A program made the position numbers and the translations under genes. Source: DASRJX01 sp035649235 (GTDB taxonomy: Bacteria > Acidobacteriota > Polarisedimenticolia > Gp22-AA2). From it: a DNA stretch of 23,992 nucleotides. Positions 7,260 to 13,961 of this stretch are shown in pieces. The stretch covers positions 1 through 23,992 of the forward strand of contig DASRJX010000215.1 in the NCBI GenBank assembly GCA_035649235.1. The letters run 5' to 3'. The notes under the pieces were generated by a model. It worked only from the letters and a program-made list of their open reading frames with translations, was not told the DNA's origin and searched no databases. Every line of letters begins with the position of its first letter. Position 1 is the stretch's first letter.

Positions 7260-8324
7260 ATGGGGAAGCGAGCCGCGACCCGGAGTTCCGACCGCAGGCT
7301 GCCCGTGGCGGTGCTCGGCGCCACCGGCGCCGTGGGTCAGCGCTTCGTCTCCCTGCTCGACGGGCATCCGTGGTTCCGCGTCGCGGCGCTCTGCGCCTCG
7401 GACCGATCCTCGGGGCGCCCCTACGGAGACGTGGCCCGCTGGTTCCTCGACCGGCCGATCCCCGACTGGGCCCGGGACCAGACGGTCCTCTCCTGCCGCG
7501 CGGGACTCGACGCCCGGGTCGCCTTCTCCGGCCTCGACGCCGAGGTCGCCGGGCCGATCGAGGAGGAGTTCGCCGCCGCCGGCTGCGCCGTCGTCAGCAA
7601 TTCTAGGAACCACCGGATGGACCCCGACGTGCCGCTCCTGGTGGCGGAGGTCAACCACGCGCACCTGGATCTGGTCCAGGCGCAGCGGGCGCGCTTCCCC
7701 CGGGGGGGCTGCATCGTCACCAACCCCAACTGCTCCACCGTCGGCATGGCGCTGGCGTTGGCCCCGATCCAGCAGGCGTTCGGCGTCCGCCAGGTGATCG
7801 CCGCCACGCTGCAGGCGGTGTCGGGAGCGGGCTATCCCGGCGTCCCTTCGCTCGACATCCTCGACAACGTCATCCCGCACATCCGTGGTGAAGAGGAGAA
7901 GATCGAATCCGAGAGCCGGAAGATCCTGGGGGAGCCCGGCCGCCCGGCCGAGTTCACGGTGAGCGCCCACTGCCACCGCGTGCAGGTCTCGGACGGCCAC
8001 ACGGTGGCCCTGTCGGTCGGAACGGGGCGGCCCGCGAGGCCAGAGCAGGCCAAAGAGGCGCTGCGGCACTACCGGTCGGGTCTCGAGGACCTCGGTCTCC
8101 CGAGCCTGCCGGAGCGCCCGATCGTCGTGCGCGACGAACAGGACCGGCCGCAGCCGCGCTTCGATCGGATGGCGGGGCAGGGGATGAGCGTCACCGTCGG
8201 GAGGGTCCGCGCCTGCCCGGTGCTCGACCTGCGGCTGGTGGCGCTGGTGCACAACACGATCCGGGGCGCCGCGGGAGTGGCGATCCTGAACGCCGAACTG
8301 ATGAAGGCCCGGGGGCTCCTCTAG
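7260..8324 (+). CDS. asd: Aspartate-semialdehyde dehydrogenase, archaeal/fungal-like subtype
   Basis: This enzyme reduces aspartyl phosphate with NADPH to aspartate semialdehyde, the branch point to lysine and homoserine. The 354-residue protein has the nucleotide-binding motif GATGAVGQRF (20-29), a SNSRNHRMDPDVPLLVAEVN segment (113-132), the catalytic Cys158 in NPNCSTVG, the ATLQAVSGAGYPGV segment, and the probable catalytic His247 in VSDGHT. The SNSRNHRM and LQAVSGAGYPGV style is that of the archaeal/fungal branch rather than the usual enterobacterial one, by motif recall only. ATG 7260 has GGAG at 7252-7255, just after the lysC stop. Its stop overlaps the thrB start by one base (TAGTG). 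Confidence 0.93.
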   Translation: MGKRAATRSSDRRLPVAVLGATGAVGQRFVSLLDGHPWFRVAALCASDRSSGRPYGDVARWFLDRPIPDWARDQTVLSCRAGLDARVAFSGLDAEVAGPIEEEFAAAGCAVVSNSRNHRMDPDVPLLVAEVNHAHLDLVQAQRARFPRGGCIVTNPNCSTVGMALALAPIQQAFGVRQVIAATLQAVSGAGYPGVPSLDILDNVIPHIRGEEEKIESESRKILGEPGRPAEFTVSAHCHRVQVSDGHTVALSVGTGRPARPEQAKEALRHYRSGLEDLGLPSLPERPIVVRDEQDRPQPRFDRMAGQGMSVTVGRVRACPVLDLRLVALVHNTIRGAAGVAILNAELMKARGLL

Positions 8325-9307
8325 TGGCCGCGCCCGCGTCGCCCGTGCCGGCGGAGGCCGGAGGCTGGGTGCGCGTCTTCGCGCCCGCCTCGATCGCCAA
8401 CCTCGGCCCCGGCTTCGACTGTCTCGGGGTCGCCATCGCGGGGCCCGGCGACACGGTGGCGGCGCGGCGGGTCGAGGGTGGGCCGCCGGGCGTCGTGATC
8501 ACGGAGATCAGCGGCGACGCCCTGGGCATCCCGCTCGAGACGGATCGCAACTGCGCCGGCCGGGCCGCCCTGGCGGTGCTGCGGCAGATGCCGGGCAAGG
8601 CGGCGCGGGAGGCCGCTCTGGAGCTGCGGCTCGTCAAGGGGCTGCCGCGCGGCAGCGGGCTGGGATCGAGCGCCGCCAGCGCCGTCGCCGGCGCGGTCGC
8701 GGCCCACCTGCTGCTCGAGTCCCCGCTCGGAAGCAACGCCCTCCTCGAGGCGGCGCTCGAGGGGGAGATGGTGGCGAGCGGCGGGAGGCACGCCGACAAC
8801 CTCGCGGCGTCGCTCCTGGGCGGCTTCACCATCGTCAAGAGCCACGCGCCTCTGGAGGTGACCCGCCTCGAGGCTCCGCCGAACGTCCGCTTCGTCGTCG
8901 TCCTGCCGCAGATGGAGATCGAGACGCGCTACGCGCGCTCCATCCTGCCCGAGTCGGTGCCGCTTAAGGACGCGATCGCCAACTGGGCGAACGTGGCCGC
9001 CATGGTGGCGGCGGTGGCCCGCGGCAGCGCGGCCGACCTGGGGCGCGCCGTCGTCGACAAGGTGGCGGAGCCGGCCCGGCGGCATCTCATCCCGGGGTTC
9101 GACGAGGTGCGGCAGTCCGCCCTCCAGGCGGGAGCTTTCGGCTGCTCGATCAGCGGCGCGGGACCGGCCATGTTCGCGGTCGCGAGCCCGGAGACCGGCG
9201 AGCGGGTGGCGCTCGCCATGCACGCCGCCTTCGCCCGGCACGGCCTCGCCTCGCGCCATTTCGTCTGCGCGCCCGACAACCGCGGCGCGCGCCGGGTGGA
9301 CGCGTGA
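8324..9307 (+). CDS. thrB: Homoserine kinase (GHMP family)
   Basis: This enzyme phosphorylates homoserine at the expense of ATP, giving the substrate of threonine synthase. The 327-residue protein shows the GHMP-kinase features: SIANLGPGFDCLG near the N terminus (23-35), the ATP-binding Pro-X3-Gly-Leu-Gly-Ser-Ser-Ala-type loop as PRGSGLGSSAAS (109-119), and the C-terminal GCSISGAGPAMFAV segment typical of the third motif. The GTG start at 8324 shares one base with the asd stop and no better start lies downstream. The first dozen residues look like a flexible extension. Its end overlaps the thrC start by four bases (GTGA), so it is translationally coupled in both directions. Confidence 0.94.
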   Translation: MAAPASPVPAEAGGWVRVFAPASIANLGPGFDCLGVAIAGPGDTVAARRVEGGPPGVVITEISGDALGIPLETDRNCAGRAALAVLRQMPGKAAREAALELRLVKGLPRGSGLGSSAASAVAGAVAAHLLLESPLGSNALLEAALEGEMVASGGRHADNLAASLLGGFTIVKSHAPLEVTRLEAPPNVRFVVVLPQMEIETRYARSILPESVPLKDAIANWANVAAMVAAVARGSAADLGRAVVDKVAEPARRHLIPGFDEVRQSALQAGAFGCSISGAGPAMFAVASPETGERVALAMHAAFARHGLASRHFVCAPDNRGARRVDA

Positions 9308-10677
9308 GGGCCGTCCGCGGCCGCCGCGGCACGCTCGCGGGGGCGACGACCGGGAGCGCCGACGCGCCGCTGTCGCGCCTTCGCTGCATCGCCTGCTCCC
9401 GCGAGGCGCCGCTCCACGGTGTCCAACAGGCCTGCGAGGCCTGCGGCGATCTCCTCGATGTCGTCCACGATCTCGGCCGCCTGCGCGCCGCCCGGCCGCC
9501 CCGGGCCTGGCGCCGGCTGTTCGACGATCGTCTCGGCGCCCGCGACGGGCCGGAGCGCAGCGGCGTCTGGCGCTACAGGGAGCTGGTCCTCCCCGACCTG
9601 CCGGTCGAGGACATCGTCAGCAAGCCGGAGGGGAACACGAACCTGTACCGATCGCCGGCGCTCGAGGCGGCCTCGCGGACCCAAGAAGTCCGCATCAAGC
9701 ACGAAGGGGAGAACCCGACTCTGTCGTTCAAGGATCGCGGGATGACGACCGGGGTCTCGTTCGCCCGGCATCTCGGCGTCGCGGTCGTGGCCTGCGCCTC
9801 GACGGGGGACACGTCCGCGGCGCTGGCCGCCTACGCGGCAGAGGTCCCGGGTCTCCGGTGCCTGGTCCTGCTGCCACGCGACAAGGTGAGCCCGGAGCAG
9901 CTCTCCCAGCCCCTCGCTTCGGGGGCGCTCACGGTGTCGCTCCCGACCGACTTCGACGGCTGCCTGCGGATCCTGCGCGAGGTCTGTCGCACACGGCCGA
10001 TCTACCTCCTGAACTCGATCAATCCGGTGCGGCTCGAAGGGCAGAAGTCGATCGGCTACGAGATCGTGCAGGATCTCGGCTGGGAGCCGCCCGATTGGAT
10101 CGTGGTGCCGGTCGGCAACGCCGGGAACATCTCCGCCATCGGCAAGGGGCTCTTCGAGATGCGCGAGATCGGCCTCATCGACCGCCTGCCGAGGCTGCTC
10201 GGCGTGCAGGCGGAGGCGGCGGCGCCACTGGCGCGCGCCTGCCGCGAGGGGTACCGTGAGCGGGTTCTGGTCGAGGCGGGGGCGACGGTGGCGTCGGCAA
10301 TCCGGATCGGCGATCCGGCGTCGTACGACCGGGCGGTGCGCGAGGTCCGCCGTGCGCGTGGCGCGTTCGCCTCTGCGACGGAGCAGGAGATCCTCGACGC
10401 CAAGGCGCTCGTCGATGCCTCGGGGGTGTACATTTGCCCCAACTCGGCGACCGCGGTCGCGGGCTTCCTGAAGGCCCGGGCGGGCGGGCTCATCGGCCCC
10501 CACGAGCGCGTCGTCATCGTCGCGACGGCGCACGGGTGCAAGTTCAGCAGGACGACGATCGACTACCATACGGGCCGCATCGAGGGCGTCGATCCGGCCC
10601 GGGCGAACCGGATCGTGGAGATCGAAGCCGACGCGCGGGCCGTCGAGCGCCTGCTCGGGCCGGAGGAAGATCGGTGA
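9304..10677 (+). CDS. thrC: Threonine synthase
   Basis: This PLP enzyme converts O-phosphohomoserine to threonine. In the 457-residue product, an N-terminal zinc-ribbon-like module carries Cys28-X2-Cys31 and Cys44-X2-Cys47. The PLP-binding lysine is Lys143 in NPTLSFKDRG, and a CASTGDTSAALAAYA segment fits the phosphate-binding part. PVGNAGNISAIGKG follows further on, and a C-terminal CPNSATAVAGFLKA segment is present. It resembles the shorter plant/archaeal-type threonine synthases with a Cys ribbon. GTG 9304 is set by the GTGA overlap with thrB. The stop overlaps the CBS-protein start in the same way. Confidence 0.94.
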   Translation: MRAVRGRRGTLAGATTGSADAPLSRLRCIACSREAPLHGVQQACEACGDLLDVVHDLGRLRAARPPRAWRRLFDDRLGARDGPERSGVWRYRELVLPDLPVEDIVSKPEGNTNLYRSPALEAASRTQEVRIKHEGENPTLSFKDRGMTTGVSFARHLGVAVVACASTGDTSAALAAYAAEVPGLRCLVLLPRDKVSPEQLSQPLASGALTVSLPTDFDGCLRILREVCRTRPIYLLNSINPVRLEGQKSIGYEIVQDLGWEPPDWIVVPVGNAGNISAIGKGLFEMREIGLIDRLPRLLGVQAEAAAPLARACREGYRERVLVEAGATVASAIRIGDPASYDRAVREVRRARGAFASATEQEILDAKALVDASGVYICPNSATAVAGFLKARAGGLIGPHERVVIVATAHGCKFSRTTIDYHTGRIEGVDPARANRIVEIEADARAVERLLGPEEDR

Positions 10678-11363
10678 CCACCAGGAAAGGCGGCAACCCC
10701 CGGAAGAAGAGAAATGGAGCGCCGCGCGGCGGCGTGCTGCGCGCCATCGACCTGATGACCAGGGACCCGGTGACCGTGCCGGATTCCATGACCATCGCGG
10801 AGCTGTGCGACCTGTTCCAGGAGAAGAACATCAACGGCGCCCCGGTCGTCGACGGCGCCGGACGCCTGGTCGGGGTGGTGGCGCAGGACGACATCATCTA
10901 TGGCGCCATGGGGAACCCCGATACCATCGCGAACGGCCGGCCGGCGGCGGACGCCCCCGGGGTCGGGGCCGCGGCCGGGCCGGGAGGCGCCGCGGCGGCG
11001 GAGGCGGACCGGAGTCAACCCGAAGGCTCGGACAGCCACGCCCACCGACGGCGCAGGAACGTGGTGGCGATGCTCCGCGATCGCAACCTCAAGGCACTGC
11101 CGGACCTGCCCCCGCGGCCGGGGGAAGCCCCGTTCTGGGCCGAGGATCGCCGGGCGGCCGACCCCCTCCGCATGCCGGTGAGAGCCATCATGACCAGCCC
11201 CGCCATCTCGGCGAAGGAGCAGACGCCAGTCTCGGAGCTCTGCAACGTGATGTGGAACCTCAAGATCCATCGCGTGCCGATCGTCCGCGGCGGGCGGGTG
11301 ACGGGGCTCGTGTCGTCGCTCGATCTGTGCCGGGCCATCCTGGCCGGCCTCATCAAGGCCTGA
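10674..11363 (+). CDS. Two-CBS-domain protein coupled to the threonine operon
   Basis: The 229-residue product has two CBS motifs. The first is at about 26-78 (DLMTRDPVTV, then NINGAPVVD and LVGVVAQDDI). The second is at about 170-226 (RAIMTSPAIS, then IHRVPIV and VTGLVSSLDLC). Paired CBS domains usually bind an adenosine nucleotide or S-adenosylmethionine and act as sensors; no catalytic domain is attached here. Between them lie about 90 residues, an Ala/Gly-rich stretch then a His/Arg-rich HAHRRRRN stretch, longer than the usual linker. GTG 10674 overlaps the thrC stop by four bases and has GGAGGAAG at 10661-10668, so it is probably made with threonine synthase. A regulatory role in amino-acid metabolism is an inference from this coupling. 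Confidence 0.8.
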   Translation: MTTRKGGNPRKKRNGAPRGGVLRAIDLMTRDPVTVPDSMTIAELCDLFQEKNINGAPVVDGAGRLVGVVAQDDIIYGAMGNPDTIANGRPAADAPGVGAAAGPGGAAAAEADRSQPEGSDSHAHRRRRNVVAMLRDRNLKALPDLPPRPGEAPFWAEDRRAADPLRMPVRAIMTSPAISAKEQTPVSELCNVMWNLKIHRVPIVRGGRVTGLVSSLDLCRAILAGLIKA

Positions 11364-11366
11364 GCG

Positions 11367-12002
11367 ATGCGCGCTCCGCCCCCTCCTGTGCGCCCGCCGG
11401 CTTTCAGGACTCCGGCCGCGCTCCTGGCGCTGCTCGCGCTCCTGGCGCCCCTCGCCGCCTGCCAGGGCCTGGGCCCGGCGCTCGGCGGGCCCGACGTGCG
11501 GGGGCTCGTCCGGCGAGGGGAGGGCCTCGTGTCTTTCCGCCACGTGACAGCGACCCCCGCCCCCGGAAGCCCGGGTGCCGCGTCTGCCGTGCCGGAGTTC
11601 ACGGTCGTCGTGGTGAAAGAGGCGGACGGCAAGCTCGAGCTGCGCGTCGGCGAGCACCGCCCGCGGGGGGCTGCCCAGGCGCACGCCTCGCGCCCGGGGG
11701 ACGAGTTCCGCAACCTGGCCATCGAGGACGTCAACTCGGACGGGAAGCCGGAGATCGTCTCCACCTGGACCGGAGGACAGCTCGAGATCGTCGAGGTCCT
11801 CGGGCGCTCGGACGACGGCTCCTGGAAGGCGCTCCTCCAGAACGCCGGCCAGATCATCGAGGAACGGCGCCTGAGCGACCGATCGACGGCCTTCTGGATC
11901 ACCAGCCGGACCTACGAAGAGGAGTCCGGGCACCCTCCGATCTTCGAGACCGTCGTGTACCGGTGGGATGGCTCGGCCTTCAACGCGATCCCTACGCCGT
12001 GA
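11367..12002 (+). CDS. Putative lipoprotein with an FG-GAP-like segment
   Basis: This 211-residue protein has a proline-rich N terminus, a hydrophobic stretch (LLALLALLAPL) and an LAAC lipobox, which suggests a lipid-anchored envelope protein. Further on, IEDVNSDGKPEIV (about 127-139) is an FG-GAP/VCBS-type calcium-binding loop, followed by a beta-rich region. A single such loop does not make a full propeller, so the domain may be a small beta fold. The ATG is only 3 bases after the stop of the CBS gene, so it is probably transcribed with the threonine operon. I do not recognise a specific function. Confidence 0.65.
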   Translation: MRAPPPPVRPPAFRTPAALLALLALLAPLAACQGLGPALGGPDVRGLVRRGEGLVSFRHVTATPAPGSPGAASAVPEFTVVVVKEADGKLELRVGEHRPRGAAQAHASRPGDEFRNLAIEDVNSDGKPEIVSTWTGGQLEIVEVLGRSDDGSWKALLQNAGQIIEERRLSDRSTAFWITSRTYEEESGHPPIFETVVYRWDGSAFNAIPTP

Positions 12003-12005
12003 TCG

Positions 12006-12014
12006 TGCTAGACT
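12006..12014 (+). promoter_or_regulatory. Possible extended -10 element before the M16 peptidase gene
   Basis: TG at 12006-12007 is followed after one base by TAGACT (12009-12014), four of six matches to the -10 consensus. No convincing -35 element sits 16-18 bases upstream. It lies between the stop at 12002 and the GTG at 12067, the only sizeable gap in this part of the plus strand, and would put transcription start about 45 bases before the gene. Low confidence. Confidence 0.3.
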
Positions 12015-12066
12015 GCCGGTCCCGCTGCGGGAGCCGGCGAGTCAAACTGCCCCCCACGAGGCGTCC

Positions 12067-13371
12067 GTGACATCCAGCATCCAGCGCCAGGAGAGGCCCC
12101 GGGCCGACGAGGTCATCCGCAAGGAGACCTACCCGAACGGGATGGTCCTCCTCACCGAGAGCATGCCGACCCTCCGATCCGTCGCCCTGGGCGTCTGGAT
12201 GAAGAAGGGCTCGCGCCACGAGCCGGCCGACGAGAACGGCATCTCGCACTTCATCGAGCACCTTCTGTTCAAGGGGACCGAGAGCCGCACGGCGCGCGAC
12301 ATCGCACTCATCATCGACTCGGTGGGAGGGCAGATGGACGCCTTCACCACCAAGGAATACACCTGCTTCTACTTCAAGGTCCTCGACCAGCATCTCGACG
12401 TCGCGATCGAGCTGCTGTCCGACATCGTGCGCCACCCGCGCTTCAAGCCGGAGGAGATCGAGAAGGAGCGGAAGGTCATCTACGAAGAGATCAAGATGGT
12501 CGACGACACGGCCGACGAGCTGGTCTACGACCTCTGGTCGGAGGCGTTCTACGGCGACAACCCGCTGGGCCGGCCGATCCAGGGGACGGTGGAGTCGGTC
12601 GGCCGCATGCGGCCCGAGACCCTCATCCGTTTTTTCAGGGAGTCGTACCAGCCGGCGAACCTCCTGGTGACCGCCGCCGGGAACCTCGACCACGACCGCC
12701 TGGCGGCGGCGCTCAAGGCGTCGTTCGGCGACCTTGCGGGAGGCGACGTGCCGCGCCTCGGGCCGCTCCCGGGGGCCCGCGGCGGGCTGGCGCTGCGCGA
12801 GAAGAAGGAATTGGGCCAGCTCCACCTCTGCCTGGGCGTGCCGGGCGTCAGGATGAACGACCCGCGGCGCTATCCGGAATACGTCCTCAACACGGTGCTG
12901 GGAGGGACGATGTCCTCGCGGCTCTTCCAGCACATCCGCGAGGAGCGCGGCCTCGCCTATTCGGTGTTCTCCTCGGCGAACTCTTTTCTCGACACGGGCA
13001 ACGTGATCGTCTACGCCGCGACCTCCCCCGAGTCGGCCCGCGAGGTGACCGAGCTGATCCTGCAGGAGCTCCGCCGCATCAAGGACGAGCCCATAGGCGA
13101 CGCCGAGCTGCAGCTCGCCAAGGACCATCTCAAGGGCAATCTGATGCTGTCGCTCGAAAGCAGCAGCAGCCGGATGTCGAACCTGGCGCGGCAGGAGCTC
13201 TACTTCGCCCACCAGTTCTCTCTCGACGAGATCCTGAGCGGCATCGACCAGGTGACGCGCGACGCCGTCGGGTCCCTGGCGCGCGACCTGTTCGACCCCG
13301 CCCGCTGCACCCTCGCCGTCCTCGGTAAGACCGAGGGGGCCGGCCTCGACTCCGTACGCATCGATTTCTGA
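12067..13371 (+). CDS. M16 family zinc metallopeptidase (processing-peptidase-like)
   Basis: This is a single-unit insulinase/mitochondrial-processing-peptidase-like protease of 434 residues. The inverted zinc motif HXXEH is HFIEH (His61, Glu64, His65), and the third ligand is a glutamate at about 140-141 in RKVIYEEIKM, 75-76 residues later as is usual. The R/Y-type C-terminal part of the family is represented by the TVLGGTMSSRLFQHIREERGLAYSV segment. The GTG at 12067 is chosen because the preceding frame to 11968 overlaps the upstream gene, and GAGG lies shortly before the GTG. No signal peptide is visible, so it is probably cytoplasmic. It shares one base with dut, which makes coupling likely; the pairing of M16 peptidase and dut occurs in several bacteria by my recollection. 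Confidence 0.9.
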   Translation: MTSSIQRQERPRADEVIRKETYPNGMVLLTESMPTLRSVALGVWMKKGSRHEPADENGISHFIEHLLFKGTESRTARDIALIIDSVGGQMDAFTTKEYTCFYFKVLDQHLDVAIELLSDIVRHPRFKPEEIEKERKVIYEEIKMVDDTADELVYDLWSEAFYGDNPLGRPIQGTVESVGRMRPETLIRFFRESYQPANLLVTAAGNLDHDRLAAALKASFGDLAGGDVPRLGPLPGARGGLALREKKELGQLHLCLGVPGVRMNDPRRYPEYVLNTVLGGTMSSRLFQHIREERGLAYSVFSSANSFLDTGNVIVYAATSPESAREVTELILQELRRIKDEPIGDAELQLAKDHLKGNLMLSLESSSSRMSNLARQELYFAHQFSLDEILSGIDQVTRDAVGSLARDLFDPARCTLAVLGKTEGAGLDSVRIDF

Positions 13372-13922
13372 TGCCCGCCAGGCGCCCATCGGCGCGCCGG
13401 CTGGCGCGCACGCCCCCGCGCGGAGCGGTCCGGCCGGAGGCCGGCGCGTCGGTCGCCGGCGCCGACTCGAGCCGGGCGCTCTCCGTACCGATCATCCGCC
13501 TGCCGGGGAACGACGACCTGCCGCTCCCGGAGCGCGCCACGGCAGGAAGCGCGGGCTTCGACCTGCGCGCCTGCGTCGTGGAGCCCGTGATCCTGGCGCC
13601 GGGATCGCGGGCTCTCATCCCGACCGGCTTCGCCCTCGCCCTCCCGCCCGGCTTCGAAGGGCAGGTCCGGCCGCGGAGCGGGCTGGCCCTGCGGCAGGGC
13701 CTGACACTTCTCAACTCGCCAGGCACCATCGACTCCGACTACCGGGGCGAGATCTCCGTCGTCGCGGTCAATCTCGGGCAGGAGGCGGTGACCATCCGCC
13801 GCGGCGATCGGATCGCGCAGCTGGTGATCGCCCCCGTCGCCCCGGCGCGGCTCGTCCTGGCCCCCGGGCTGTCCCCCTCGCGGCGCGGTCCCGGCGGCTT
13901 TGGCCACACTGGCACGCACTGA
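13371..13922 (+). CDS. dut: dUTP diphosphatase
   Basis: The enzyme hydrolyses dUTP to dUMP and diphosphate, keeping uracil out of DNA and supplying dTMP synthesis. All five trimeric-dUTPase motifs are present in order: AGSAGFDL, RPRSGLALRQGL, GTIDSDYRGEI (with the catalytic Asp), RGDRIAQLVI and RGPGGFGHTG. The last one differs from the common GGFGSTG form by His in place of Ser. The 183-residue product has about 40 extra N-terminal residues, Arg/Ala/Pro-rich, before the usual beginning of the fold at VPIIRLPG. I see no ATG, GTG or TTG start between, so the ATG at 13371 overlapping the peptidase stop is taken. Confidence 0.93.
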   Translation: MPARRPSARRLARTPPRGAVRPEAGASVAGADSSRALSVPIIRLPGNDDLPLPERATAGSAGFDLRACVVEPVILAPGSRALIPTGFALALPPGFEGQVRPRSGLALRQGLTLLNSPGTIDSDYRGEISVVAVNLGQEAVTIRRGDRIAQLVIAPVAPARLVLAPGLSPSRRGPGGFGHTGTH

Positions 13923-13925
13923 GCG

Positions 13926-13960
13926 GAGGCGGCACGCCACGCCTGCGGGCCGCGTGCCTC
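13926..13960. terminator. Possible bidirectional hairpin between convergent dut and membrane-protein genes
   Basis: The right arm CGTGCCTC at 13953-13960 pairs with the left arm from 13926 to 13936 as eight pairs with a 3-base bulge and a loop of 16 bases. It sits exactly between two convergent stop codons, where a terminator is expected. No T tract follows on either strand, so intrinsic termination is uncertain. Confidence 0.3.
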
Positions 13961-13961
13961 T

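Noticed and set aside
5730..8252. An 840-residue minus-strand frame over lysC and asd
   Set aside because: Antisense shadow of two well-supported enzymes, with no conserved segment.
11968..12066. A longer start for the M16 peptidase
   Set aside because: It overlaps the end of the upstream gene, and the extra residues do not fit the family.
10563..13389. Long minus-strand frames across the CBS, lipoprotein and M16 peptidase genes
   Set aside because: Antisense shadows with compositions biased to Arg, Ala, Asp and Val; the sense frames have domain motifs.
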